Assembly (NCBI RefSeq): GCF_002911015.1
Contig: NZ_KZ626877.1
Span: forward strand, 1 to 64,000
Length of the DNA: 64,000 bases
Source of the DNA: Streptomyces populi
GTDB lineage: Bacteria > Actinomycetota > Actinomycetes > Streptomycetales > Streptomycetaceae
Direction: 5' to 3'
How positions within the stretch are numbered: the first letter of the stretch is position 1; every line of letters begins with the position of its first letter. The position numbers and the translations under genes were made by a program. Positions 16,248 to 25,356 of this stretch are shown in pieces. The notes beneath the pieces were generated by a model. That model did no database searches, had not been told where the DNA came from, and saw nothing but the letters and a program-made list of their open reading frames with translations.

Positions 16248-17204
16248 TCAGCTTTCCTTCAGGCCCTCGATCAGGGAGTCCGCCGCTACGTAGGGGTCCA
16301 GTTCGCCCGCGACGATGCGTTCCGCGAGGGCGCTCAGGCGGCGGTCGCCGTGGAGGTCGCCGATGCGGCGGCGCAGCGCGGTGACGGCGATCGTCTCGAC
16401 CTCCTGGGAGGCCCGGGCGAGCCGGCGCTCGGCCAGGACGCCGTGCTCCTCCATCCACGCCCGGTGCTTCTCCAGGGCCTCGACGACCTCGTCGACGCCC
16501 TCGCCGCGCGCGGCGACGGTCTTGACGATCGGCGGGCGCCAGTCCCCCGGGCCGCGGGACTCTCCGAGGCTGAGCATGTGGTTGAGTTCACGGGCGGTGG
16601 CGTCGGCACCGTCGCGGTCGGCCTTGTTGACGACGTACACGTCGCCGATCTCCAGGATCCCGGCCTTGGCCGCCTGGATGCCGTCGCCCATGCCGGGGGC
16701 CAGCAGCACCACCGAGGTGTCGGCCTGGGAGGCGATCTCCACCTCCGACTGGCCGACGCCGACGGTCTCGACCAGGATCACGTCGCAGCCCGCCGCGTCC
16801 AGGACGCGGATCGCCTGGGGCGCCGACCAGGCCAGTCCGCCCAGGTGGCCGCGCGTCGCCATCGAGCGGATGTAGACGCCCGGGTCCGAGGCGTGGTCGG
16901 ACATCCGGACGCGGTCGCCGAGGAGCGCGCCCCCGGAGAACGGCGAGGACGGGTCGACGGCCAGCACGCCGACCCGCTTGCCCTGCCGGCGGTAGGCCGT
17001 CACCAGTGCCGACGTCGAGGTCGACTTGCCGACGCCGGGCGAGCCGGTGAGCCCCACCACGTACGCGTTGCCGGTCAGCGGGGCCAGCGCGGCCATGACC
17101 TCACGGAGCTGCGGTGCCGCGCCCTCCACCAGGGAGATCAGCCGGGCCACCGCCCGCGGCCGTCCTTCCCTGGCCTGGGTCACCAGCGAGGAGACGTCCT
17201 GCAT
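16248..17204 (-). CDS. meaB: Methylmalonyl-CoA mutase-associated GTPase MeaB
   Basis: A 318-residue G3E-family P-loop GTPase that escorts adenosylcobalamin into acyl-CoA mutases and protects them from inactivation. Visible motifs: Walker A GSPGVGKST, switch region VDPSSPFSGGALLGDRVRM, Walker B-type CDVILVETVGVGQSE, and the guanine-specificity motif NKAD. The ATG at 17204 is chosen over the GTG at 17219 because GGAG stands 5 nt ahead of it. It lies 40 bp after the thiolase gene on the same strand, so the two form an operon. IcmA at the window start is a plausible client. Confidence 0.92.
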   Translation of the reverse strand: MQDVSSLVTQAREGRPRAVARLISLVEGAAPQLREVMAALAPLTGNAYVVGLTGSPGVGKSTSTSALVTAYRRQGKRVGVLAVDPSSPFSGGALLGDRVRMSDHASDPGVYIRSMATRGHLGGLAWSAPQAIRVLDAAGCDVILVETVGVGQSEVEIASQADTSVVLLAPGMGDGIQAAKAGILEIGDVYVVNKADRDGADATARELNHMLSLGESRGPGDWRPPIVKTVAARGEGVDEVVEALEKHRAWMEEHGVLAERRLARASQEVETIAVTALRRRIGDLHGDRRLSALAERIVAGELDPYVAADSLIEGLKES

Positions 17205-17244
17205 CACAGCTCCGTTCACGAGAGGTCGGTCCTACGAAAGCGGG

Positions 17245-18447
17245 TCAGGCCTTGGCCACCCGCACGATCAGGGCGTCGCCCTGACCGCCGCCGCCGCACA
17301 GGGCGGCCGCGCCCACGCCGCCGCCGCGCCGCTTCAGTTCGAGGGCCAGGTGCAGCACGAGCCGGGCGCCGGACATGCCGATCGGGTGACCGAGGGCGAT
17401 GGCGCCACCGTTGACGTTCACCTTTTCCGTGGAAACGCCGAGGTCCTTCATCGACTGGACCGCGACCGCGGCGAAGGCCTCGTTGATCTCGATCAGGTCG
17501 AGGTCCTCGACCTCCAGGCCCTCCTTCTTCAGGGCGTGCAGGATCGCGTTCGAGGGCTGCGACTGGAGCGAGTTGTCCGGGCCCGCCACGTTGCCGTGGG
17601 CGCCGATCTCCGCGATCCACTCCAGACCGAGCTCCAGCGCCTTGGCCTTGCTCATCACGACCACGGCGGCGGCGCCGTCCGAGATCTGGGACGCGCTGCC
17701 GGCGGTGATGGTGCCGTCCTTGGTGAAGGCGGGGCGCAGCTTGCCGAGCGACTCGGCGGTCGTCTCGGCGCGGATGCCCTCGTCCTTGCTGAAGACGACG
17801 GGCTCGCCCTTGCGCTGCGGGATCTCGACGGGTGTGATCTCCGCCTCGAATATGCCGTTCTTCTGGGCGGCGGCCGCGCGCTGGTGGGAGAGGGCGGCGA
17901 TCTCGTCCTGCACGGGGCGCTGGATGCCCAGACGGGTGTTGTGCTTCTCCGTGGACTCGCCCATGGCGATGTTCTCGAAGGCGTCCGTCAGACCGTCGTA
18001 CGCCATGGCGTCGAGCATCTCGATCGCGCCGTACTTGAAGCCCTCGCGGGACTTCGGGAGCAGGTGCGGGGCGTTCGTCATGGACTCCTGGCCGCCGGCG
18101 ACGACGACGTCGAACTCTCCGGCGCGGATCAGCTGGTCCGCGAGCGCGATGGCGTCGAGGCCGGAGAGACACACCTTGTTGATGGTCAGGGCCGGGACGT
18201 TCATCGGGATGCCCGCCTTGACGGCGGCCTGGCGCGCCGGGATCTGCCCCGCCCCGGCCTGGAGCACCTGGCCCATGATCACGTACTGCACCTGGTCGCC
18301 GCCGATCCCCGCACGGTCGAGGGCGGCCTTGATCGCGAAGCCGCCGAGGTCGGCCCCGGAGAAGGACTTCAGCGAGCCCAGCAGTCGTCCCATGGGCGTA
18401 CGGGCGCCCGCGACGATCACCGAGGTGTTGCTGTTCGTTCCAGACAT
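17245..18447 (-). CDS. Acetyl-CoA C-acetyltransferase (thiolase)
   Basis: A 400-residue thiolase II that condenses two acetyl-CoA to acetoacetyl-CoA or runs the reverse cleavage. Catalytic residues are in place: the nucleophilic Cys in NKVCLSGLDA, the GGQESMTNAPHLL stretch, NEAFAAVA, the His in GHPIGMSGAR, and the second Cys in CGGGGQGDAL. The start at MSGTNSNTSVIVAG is supported by AAGGGG about 10 nt upstream. It is divergent from the epimerase gene and followed by meaB. Its place suggests supply of acetoacetyl-CoA to the ethylmalonyl-CoA/butyryl-CoA route. Confidence 0.93.
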   Translation of the reverse strand: MSGTNSNTSVIVAGARTPMGRLLGSLKSFSGADLGGFAIKAALDRAGIGGDQVQYVIMGQVLQAGAGQIPARQAAVKAGIPMNVPALTINKVCLSGLDAIALADQLIRAGEFDVVVAGGQESMTNAPHLLPKSREGFKYGAIEMLDAMAYDGLTDAFENIAMGESTEKHNTRLGIQRPVQDEIAALSHQRAAAAQKNGIFEAEITPVEIPQRKGEPVVFSKDEGIRAETTAESLGKLRPAFTKDGTITAGSASQISDGAAAVVVMSKAKALELGLEWIAEIGAHGNVAGPDNSLQSQPSNAILHALKKEGLEVEDLDLIEINEAFAAVAVQSMKDLGVSTEKVNVNGGAIALGHPIGMSGARLVLHLALELKRRGGGVGAAALCGGGGQGDALIVRVAKA

Positions 18448-18493
18448 GAGGTGCGATCCCCTTACCGGCTGCACAGCCGAGGAGTGAACGAGG

Positions 18494-18520
18494 GTTTACT
18501 GAGAATGTACTGAGCGGTAC
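18494..18520. promoter_or_regulatory. Direct repeat in the thiolase/epimerase divergent promoter
   Basis: ACTGAG occurs at 18498–18503 and 18509–18514, exactly one helical turn apart. The flanks are similar (TTTACTGAGAA, TGTACTGAGCG), and GTAC caps the second copy on both sides. It lies about 50 bp before the thiolase start on the minus strand. An activator or repressor site is likely, but no regulator can be named. Confidence 0.35.
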
Positions 18521-18595
18521 GCCACCCGTCATCCGGCCCGCAGTGTGATCGCGCGCACGTTGCGTAACCACGCCGGGAGCGCTGCACTGGCTTCC

Positions 18596-19036
18596 ATGCT
18601 GACGCGAATCGACCACATCGGGATCGCCTGTTTCGACCTCGACAGGACTGTCGAGTTCTACCGTGCGACGTACGGCTTCGAAGTCTTCCACTCCGAGGTC
18701 AACGAGGAGCAGGGTGTCCGGGAGGCCATGCTCAAGATCAACGAGACGTCCGACGGCGGCGCCTCCTACCTCCAGCTCCTGGAGCCCACCCGCGAGGACT
18801 CCGCGGTGGGCAAGTGGCTGGCCAAGAACGGCGAGGGCGTGCACCACATCGCCTTCGGCACCGCGGACGTCGACGGTGACGCCGCCGACATCCGGGACAA
18901 GGGTGTCCGGGTGCTCTACGACCAGCCCCGGATCGGGTCCATGGGGTCCCGGATCACGTTTCTGCACCCCAAGGATTGCCACGGAGTGCTGACAGAACTG
19001 GTCACTTCGGCGCCGGTTGAGTCGCCTGAGCACTGA
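18596..19036 (+). CDS. mce: Methylmalonyl-CoA epimerase
   Basis: A 146-residue vicinal-oxygen-chelate protein interconverting the R and S epimers of methylmalonyl-CoA (possibly also ethylmalonyl-CoA). Metal ligands are recognisable: His in RIDHIGIA, Gln in SYLQLLEP, His in GVHHIAFGT, and Glu in GVLTELV. The start MLTRIDHIGIACFDL is set by the family N-terminus; in-frame codons upstream add a non-conserved extension. It is divergent from the thiolase/meaB operon, which places it functionally in the same acyl-CoA mutase pathway. Confidence 0.92.
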   Translation: MLTRIDHIGIACFDLDRTVEFYRATYGFEVFHSEVNEEQGVREAMLKINETSDGGASYLQLLEPTREDSAVGKWLAKNGEGVHHIAFGTADVDGDAADIRDKGVRVLYDQPRIGSMGSRITFLHPKDCHGVLTELVTSAPVESPEH

Positions 19037-19277
19037 CCTCCGTATATCTGGGCCGGTAGGGTTGGGGTCGGCCGTCGCCTTTCGCGGGGGACGGCCGTGG
19101 TCCCGACGCCTTCCGGCGAGCGGGACCAAGGGCCGGGGTCCAGGTTTCGGGGGGCGAGCGTCGGGGCAGCAGCCCGTGCTCCGCCGTTGATCTGACACCA
19201 TTCCCCGGGGGCCCCGTTCGGCGGAAGAACGGTGCTCGTTCGGAATTACGTGACCAGGGGACGGATGGGACCGCGCA

Positions 19278-22200
19278 GTGCGGGGCTACGAACGCCAGGA
19301 GCGAGAGCCGGCGGCTGACGTCGACCACCTCTCTCGGTTCGAGGCCGAGATGGAACGGCTGAAGACCGAGCGGGAGAAGGCCGTCCAGCACGCCGAGGAC
19401 CGCGGCTATCAGGTCGAGGTGCTGCGCGCCAAGCTGCACGAGGCGCGCCGCAGTCTGGCGACCCGTCCTGCCTACGACGGGGCCGACATCGGCTACCAGG
19501 CCGAGCAGATGCTCCGCAATGCCCAGATGCAGGCCGACCAGCTGCGCGTCGACGCCGAGCGCGAGATCAGCCAGGCCCGGGCGCAGACCCAGCGGCTCCT
19601 CCAGGAGCACGCCGAGCAGGCCGCGCGGCTCCAGGCCGAGCTGCACCAGGAGGCCGTCACCCGGCGTCAGCAGCTCGACCAGGAGCTGGCCGAGCGCCGG
19701 CAGACCGTCGAGTCGCACGTCAACGAGAACGTGGCGTGGGCGGAGCAGTTGCGCGCCCGCTCCGAGTCCCAGGCCCGGCGTCTGGTGGACGAGTCGCGCG
19801 CCGAGGGCGAGCAGGCGCTCGCCGCGGCCCGCGCGGAGGCCGAACGGATCGTCGCCGAGGCGCGCCAGCGGCTCACCAACGACGCCGAGGCGGCCCGCGC
19901 GGAGGCCGAGGCGCTGCTGCGCCGTGCCCGTACGGACGCCGAGCGGCTGCTGAACGCGGCCTCGACCCAGGCCCAGGAGGCCACCGACCACGCCGAGCAG
20001 CTGCGCAGCTCCACGGCGAGCGAGTCGGACAACGCCCGCCGTCAGGCCTCCGAGCTGAGCCGGGCCGCCGAGCAGCGGATGAGCGCCGCCGAGACGGCGC
20101 TGCGCGAGGCGCAGGCCGAGGCGGACAAGGTCCTGAACGAGGCCAAGGAAGCCGCGGCCAAGACGATCGCGAACGCCGAGTCGGTCAACGAACAGCGCAC
20201 GCGGACGGCGAAGGAGCAGGTCGCCCGGCTGGTCAGCGAGGCCAACCAGGAGGCCGAGACCACCAAGTCCGAGGCCGAGCAGCTCGTCGCGGACGCCCGC
20301 AGCAAGGCCGAGACGATCGTCGCGGAGGCCGAGGAGAGCGCGCGCAGCCTCACCGCCGAGGAGACCGCCTCCCAGCTCGCCAAGGCCGCCCGGACCGCCG
20401 AGGACGTGCTCGACAAGGCGTCCGAGGAGGCCAAGCGGACCACGAAGGCGGCGGCCGAGGAGGCCGAGCGGATCCGCACCGAGGCGGAGACCGAGGCCGA
20501 CCGGCTGCGCGCCGAGGCGCACGACATCGCCGAGCAGCTCAAGGGCACGGCGAAGGACGACACCAAGGAGTACCGCGCCAAGACCGTCGAGCTCCAGGAG
20601 GAGGCCCGCCGGCTGCGCGGGGAGGCGGAGCAACTGCGTTCGGACGCGGTCGCCGAGGGCGAGCGCATCCGCGCCGAGGCCCGGCGCGAGGCCGTCCAGC
20701 AGATCGAGGAGGGCGCGCGGACCGCCGAGGAGGTGCTCGGCAAGGCGAAGGCCGACGCGGACGAGCTGCGCCAGGCCGCCACGGCGGACAGCGAGAAGGT
20801 CCGCACCGAGGCCATCGAGCGCGCCACGGCGCTGCGCCGGCAGGCCGAGGAGACGCTGGAGCGGACCCGCGCGGAGGCCGAGAAGCACCGCGAGGACGCC
20901 GTCGAGCAGGCCGAGGCGATCGCGGCCGACGCGGAGCGCGCCGCCGAGCGGCAGCGCGAGGAGACCGAGCGGGCCATAGAGGCCCGGCAGGCCGAGGCCG
21001 CCGAGGGGCTGGCCCGGCAGCACACGGAGGCCGAGGAGCGTCTGGCCTCCGCCGAGCAGGCGCTGACCGACGCACGCGCGGAGGCCGAGCGGATCCGCCG
21101 CGAGGCTTCCGAGGAGATCGACCGGCTGCGTTCGGAGTCCGCCGAGCGGATCCGGGCGCTCCAGGAGCAGGCGGCCGCGGAGGCCGACCGGCTGCGCGAC
21201 GAGGCCGCGGCGGACGCGTCGGCGTCCCGCGCCGAGGGCGAGGCCATCGCGGTCCGGCTGCGTTCGGAGGCCGCGGCGGAGGCCGAGCGGCTGAAGTCGG
21301 AGGCCCAGGACAGCGCCGACCGGGTGCGCGGTGAGGCGCAGGCCGCGGCCGAGCGCCTGGCGGCCGAGGGTGCCGAGACGCTGGCCGCGGCGCAGGAGGA
21401 GGCCGCCCGGCGCCGTCGCGAGGCCGAGGAGACCCTCGGTTCGGCGCGCCAGGAGGCCGACCAGGAGCGCGAGCGGGCCCGCGAGCAGAGCGAGGAGCTC
21501 CTCGCCTCCGCGCGCAAGCGGGTCGAGGAGGCCCAGGCCGAGGCCGTACGCCTGGTCGAGGAGGCCGAGCGGCGGGCGACCGAGATGGTCTCCAACGCCG
21601 AGCAGACCGCGCAGCAGGTGCGGGACTCGGTGGCGGGGCTGCACGAGAGCGCCCAGGACGAGATCACCGGGCTGCGCTCGGCCGCCGAGCACGCGGCGGA
21701 CCGTACGCGGACCGAGGCGCAGGAGGAGGCGGACCGGGTCCGCGCCGACGCCTACGCCGAGCGCGAGCGGGCCTCCGAGGACGCGGCGCGCCTGCGGCGC
21801 GAGGCGAGCGAGGCGGCGGAGGCCGCGAACGCGCTCGCGGAGCGCACGGTCACGGACGCGGTCGCGGAGGCGGAGCGGCTGCGCTCGGACGCCGCCGATC
21901 ACGCCCAGCGGGTGCGCACCGAGGTGTCGGACGCCATCGCGAACGCCGACCAGGACGCCGCGCGCACCCGTGCGGACGCCCGGGAGGACGCGAACCGGAT
22001 GCGTTCGGACGCGGCCGCGCAGGTGGACACGCTCATCACCGAGGCGGCGGCGGAGGCCGAGCGGCTCGGGGTCGAGACCGCGGCCGAGGCCGAGCGGGTG
22101 CGTGCCGAGGCCGTGGCCAAGGCCGAGGAGCTCGTCTCGGACGCGACCGGCGACGCGGAGCGACTGCGGGCGGAGGCCGCCGAGGCGGTCGGTTCCGCGC

Positions 22201-23126
22201 AGCAGCACTCGGAGCGGATCCGCACCGAGGCCGAGCGTTTCAAGGCGCGGGCGACGGAGGAGGCCGAACGGCGTACCGCGGCGGCGCGCGAGGAGGCCGA
22301 ACGGCTGCTGGACGAGGCGCGCCAGGAGGCCAACAAGAAGCGCTCCGAGGCGGCCGAGCAGGTCGACACGCTCATCTCCGAGACGGCGGCCGAGGCGGAC
22401 AAGCTGCTCTCGGAAGCACAGCAGAACGCGCAGAAGGCGACGGCGGACGCCGAGTCGCAGGCCGACACGATGGTCGGCGTGGCGCGCGGCGAGGCCGAGC
22501 GGCTCGTCGCGGAGGCGACGGTCGAGGGCAACACGCTCGTGGAGCGGGCCCGTGCGGACGCGGACGAGCTGCTGGTCGGCGCGCGCCGCGACGCCACGGC
22601 GATCCGGGAGCGCGCCGAGGAGCTGCGCGACCGCGTCACCTCCGAGATCGAGGATCTGCACGAGCGGGCGCGCCGTGAGTCGTCCGAGGCGATGAAGAAC
22701 GCGGGCGACCGGTGCGACGCGCTCATCAAGGCCGCGGAGGAGCAGCTCGCCAAGGCCGAGGCGAAGGCCAAGGACCTGGTGGCGGAGGCGAACTCCGAGG
22801 CGAGCAAGGTCCGTATCGCCGCCGTGCGCAAGGCCGAGGGGCTCCTCAAGGAGGCCGAGCAGAAGAAGTCGTCGCTGGTCGCCGAGGCGGAGAAGATCAG
22901 GTCCGAGGCCATCCAGGAGGCGAAGGCGGCCGTCGAGGAGGGCAAGCGCGACCTGGAGGTCCTGGTCCGCCGGCGTGAGGACATCAACACGGAGATCTCC
23001 CGTGTCCAGGACGTCCTCGAGGCGTTGGAGTCTTTCGAGGCCCCGGCGGGCGGCAAGGACGGCGGGGTGAAGGCGGGGGCGTCCGCGGGGGCGGCCCGTT
23101 CCGGCGGCAAGGCGTCGGAGGGCTAG
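19278..23126 (+). CDS. scy: Scy, polar-growth coiled-coil scaffold
   Basis: A 1282-residue protein that is almost entirely coiled coil (Glu/Ala/Arg heptads and longer hendecad-type periods such as AEAERIRxEAxxEADRLRxEA). It assembles the Streptomyces tip-organising centre with DivIVA and FilP and controls branch-point choice. The N-terminus (MRGYERQEREPAADVDHLSRFEAEMERLK) and the short tail after EISRVQDVLEALESFEA, ending Gly/Ala-rich, match the known protein. S. coelicolor Scy is about 1326 residues (from memory), so this one has fewer internal repeats. The GTG at 19278 is the start. FilP follows in the same direction. Confidence 0.95.
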   Translation: MRGYERQEREPAADVDHLSRFEAEMERLKTEREKAVQHAEDRGYQVEVLRAKLHEARRSLATRPAYDGADIGYQAEQMLRNAQMQADQLRVDAEREISQARAQTQRLLQEHAEQAARLQAELHQEAVTRRQQLDQELAERRQTVESHVNENVAWAEQLRARSESQARRLVDESRAEGEQALAAARAEAERIVAEARQRLTNDAEAARAEAEALLRRARTDAERLLNAASTQAQEATDHAEQLRSSTASESDNARRQASELSRAAEQRMSAAETALREAQAEADKVLNEAKEAAAKTIANAESVNEQRTRTAKEQVARLVSEANQEAETTKSEAEQLVADARSKAETIVAEAEESARSLTAEETASQLAKAARTAEDVLDKASEEAKRTTKAAAEEAERIRTEAETEADRLRAEAHDIAEQLKGTAKDDTKEYRAKTVELQEEARRLRGEAEQLRSDAVAEGERIRAEARREAVQQIEEGARTAEEVLGKAKADADELRQAATADSEKVRTEAIERATALRRQAEETLERTRAEAEKHREDAVEQAEAIAADAERAAERQREETERAIEARQAEAAEGLARQHTEAEERLASAEQALTDARAEAERIRREASEEIDRLRSESAERIRALQEQAAAEADRLRDEAAADASASRAEGEAIAVRLRSEAAAEAERLKSEAQDSADRVRGEAQAAAERLAAEGAETLAAAQEEAARRRREAEETLGSARQEADQERERAREQSEELLASARKRVEEAQAEAVRLVEEAERRATEMVSNAEQTAQQVRDSVAGLHESAQDEITGLRSAAEHAADRTRTEAQEEADRVRADAYAERERASEDAARLRREASEAAEAANALAERTVTDAVAEAERLRSDAADHAQRVRTEVSDAIANADQDAARTRADAREDANRMRSDAAAQVDTLITEAAAEAERLGVETAAEAERVRAEAVAKAEELVSDATGDAERLRAEAAEAVGSAQQHSERIRTEAERFKARATEEAERRTAAAREEAERLLDEARQEANKKRSEAAEQVDTLISETAAEADKLLSEAQQNAQKATADAESQADTMVGVARGEAERLVAEATVEGNTLVERARADADELLVGARRDATAIRERAEELRDRVTSEIEDLHERARRESSEAMKNAGDRCDALIKAAEEQLAKAEAKAKDLVAEANSEASKVRIAAVRKAEGLLKEAEQKKSSLVAEAEKIRSEAIQEAKAAVEEGKRDLEVLVRRREDINTEISRVQDVLEALESFEAPAGGKDGGVKAGASAGAARSGGKASEG

Positions 23127-23334
23127 CGGGAGGCGCGCGGCGGGCGGGTCGGCCGGAAGCGGGCATTACGTGCCCAGTGGGAGGTTTGTCACAGGTTCTG
23201 GCAAGCCTTCCCACAGTCGGCCACCCAAAAGGAGTGTCATTCTCCAGATCAAACACGTATCCGCTCGATGACACACCGCATTGCCCCCTAGGATTCCACC
23301 TATCACCTCACCGGTCTCATTCGACAGGATCCCC

Positions 23335-24270
23335 ATGAGCGACACTTCCCCCTACGGCTTCGAGCTTGTGCGGCGTGGATACGACCGCGCGCAGGTGGAC
23401 GAACGCATCTCGAAGCTCGTCTCCGACCGTGACAGCGCTCTGGCCCGTATCACCGCCCTCGAAAAGCGCATCGAGGAACTCCATCTCGAAACGCAGAACG
23501 CCCAGGCCCAGGTGAGCGACGCCGAGCCGTCGTACGCCGGTCTCGGCGCCCGCGTCGAGAAGATCCTCCGCCTCGCCGAGGAGGAGGCCAAGGACCTGCG
23601 CGAGGAGGCCCGTCGCGCGTCCGAGCAGCACCGCGAGCTCGCCGAGTCGGCCGCTCAGCAGGTGCGCAACGACGCCGAGTCGTTCGCCGCGGACCGCAAG
23701 GCCAAGGCGGAGGACGAGGGCGTCCGGATCGTCGAGAAGGCCAAGAGCGACGCCGCCCAGCTGCGCTCCGACGCGCAGAAGGACGCGGCGTCCAAGCGCG
23801 AGGAGGCGGACGCCCTCTTCGAGGAGACCCGCGCCAAGGCCGCCCAGGCCGCCGCCGACTTCGAGACGAACCTCGCCAAGCGCCGCGAGCAGTCCGAGCG
23901 TGACCTGGCCTCGCGCCAGGCCAAGGCCGAGAAGCGCCTCGCGGAGATCGAGCACCGCGCGGAGCAGCTCCGCCTGGAGGCCGAGAAGCTGCGCACGGAC
24001 GCCGAGCGCCGCGCCCGCCAGACGGTGGAGACGGCCCAGCGCCAGGCCGAGGACATCGTGGCCGACGCGAACGCCAAGGCCGACCGCATCCGCTCGGAAT
24101 CCGAGCGCGAGCTGGCCGCCCTCACCAACCGCCGCGACTCGATCAACGCGCAGCTCACGAACGTCCGCGAGATGCTCGCGACGCTCACGGGCGCCGCGGT
24201 GGCCGCCGCCACCGGTCCGGCCGAGGACGAGCCGGTCTCCCGCGGGGTTCCGGCACAGCAGTCCCGGTAA
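23335..24270 (+). CDS. filP: FilP, intermediate-filament-like cytoskeletal protein
   Basis: A 311-residue coiled-coil protein that forms filaments behind the growing tip, giving stiffness to hyphae; it binds DivIVA and Scy. The N-terminus SDTSPYGFELVRRGYDRAQVDERISKLV is a DivIVA-like opening. It is followed by a short segment, a break near residues 60–70 (EPSYAGLGARVEKIL), a long rod, and an Ala/Pro-rich tail. The ATG at 23335 matches the family N-terminus. It has its own 200-bp upstream region and ends at a hairpin. Confidence 0.95.
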   Translation: MSDTSPYGFELVRRGYDRAQVDERISKLVSDRDSALARITALEKRIEELHLETQNAQAQVSDAEPSYAGLGARVEKILRLAEEEAKDLREEARRASEQHRELAESAAQQVRNDAESFAADRKAKAEDEGVRIVEKAKSDAAQLRSDAQKDAASKREEADALFEETRAKAAQAAADFETNLAKRREQSERDLASRQAKAEKRLAEIEHRAEQLRLEAEKLRTDAERRARQTVETAQRQAEDIVADANAKADRIRSESERELAALTNRRDSINAQLTNVREMLATLTGAAVAAATGPAEDEPVSRGVPAQQSR

Positions 24271-24289
24271 CCGCGCGGCACGACACCAT

Positions 24290-24319
24290 GGCCCGCTCCT
24301 TCCCCCGAGGGCGCGGGCC
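24290..24319 (+). terminator. Hairpin after filP
   Basis: GGCCCGC…GCGGGCC arms with a 16-nt loop, followed by TTGTC. It starts 19 bp after the filP stop and precedes the ABC transporter gene. Confidence 0.5.
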
Positions 24320-24367
24320 TTGTCGCGTCGGGTGGCAGGCCTCCGGGGGCCGTCTTAGCGTGGCCGC

Positions 24368-25354
24368 ATGATCGAGCTCGAGGGGCTGACGAAGCGGTAC
24401 GGCGAGAAGGTGGCGGTCAACAACCTCACCTTCACCGTCAGACCGGGCATCGTGACCGGCTTCCTCGGGCCCAACGGCGCGGGCAAGTCCACGACGATGC
24501 GGATGATGCTCGGGCTCGACCGTCCCACCGCGGGCGACGTACGGATCGACGGACAGCACTACGACCGGCTCAGGGACCCCCTGAAGTACATCGGCGCCCT
24601 GCTGGACGCCCAGGCCGTGCACGGGGGCCGCAGCGCCTTCAACCATCTGCTGTGCCTCGCCCAGAGCAACGGCATCCCGAAGGCTCGGGTGCACGAGGTG
24701 CTGGACACCGTCGGCCTCACCGCGGTCGCGCGGAAGAAGGCGAAGGGGTTCTCGCTGGGCATGGGCCAGCGGCTCGGCATCGCGGGCGCGCTGCTCGGCG
24801 ACCCGCGGATCATGATGTTCGACGAGCCGGTCAACGGCCTCGACCCCGAGGGCATCCACTGGATCCGCAACCTGATGAAATCCCTCGCCTCCCAGGGCCG
24901 TACGGTCTTCGTCTCCTCGCACCTGATGAGCGAGATGGCGCTGACCGCCGACCACCTCGTCGTCATCGGCCAGGGCAGACTGCTCGCCGACACCTCGATG
25001 GCCGACTTCATCCGGCGGAACTCGCGCAGTTACGTCCGGGTCCGCTCCCCGCAGCGCGAGCGGCTGCTCGACGTGCTGAAGAGCGCGGGGATCACCGTCG
25101 TGCAGACGGGCAGCGGGGCGCTGGAGGTGGACGACGGGAAACCGGAGCACATCGGTGAGCTGGCCGCGCAGCACCAGATCGTGCTGCACGAGCTGAGCCC
25201 CCAGCAGGCCTCGCTGGAGGAGGCGTTCATGCGGCTGACCGCGGAGTCGGTGGAGTACCACGCGCACACCGAAGCGCCGGGAGGGGAACTCGGGTCGAGC
25301 CCGCCGGGCACGCCCCCCGCCCCGCGGTGGGGCGGCGACTGGAAGAAGGGCTGA
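24368..25354 (+). CDS. ABC transporter ATP-binding protein
   Basis: A 328-residue ATPase of the ABC-2 exporter class (BcrA/DrrA-like). Walker A is GPNGAGKST, the signature is SLGMGQRLGIA (the variant usual in this subgroup in place of LSGGQ), Walker B is RIMMFDEPVNGLDPEG, and the H-loop is VSSHLMSE. About 110 C-terminal residues form an accessory domain ending Pro/Gly-rich. It is followed after 2 nt by its permease. The substrate is unknown; peptide, lantibiotic or lipid export is typical for this class. Confidence 0.9.
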   Translation: MIELEGLTKRYGEKVAVNNLTFTVRPGIVTGFLGPNGAGKSTTMRMMLGLDRPTAGDVRIDGQHYDRLRDPLKYIGALLDAQAVHGGRSAFNHLLCLAQSNGIPKARVHEVLDTVGLTAVARKKAKGFSLGMGQRLGIAGALLGDPRIMMFDEPVNGLDPEGIHWIRNLMKSLASQGRTVFVSSHLMSEMALTADHLVVIGQGRLLADTSMADFIRRNSRSYVRVRSPQRERLLDVLKSAGITVVQTGSGALEVDDGKPEHIGELAAQHQIVLHELSPQQASLEEAFMRLTAESVEYHAHTEAPGGELGSSPPGTPPAPRWGGDWKKG

Positions 25355-25356
25355 CC

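Noticed and set aside
19002..22661. A 1219-codon open frame antisense to scy
   Set aside because: It is a shadow of the Glu/Ala/Arg coiled-coil repeats in the opposite frame (Leu/Gly/Arg-rich, no family). scy itself is unmistakable.
19278..24270. Repeated DNA in scy/filP considered as a CRISPR or tandem-repeat array
   Set aside because: Repeats are in phase with a coiled-coil protein, are degenerate, and have no repeat–spacer structure.
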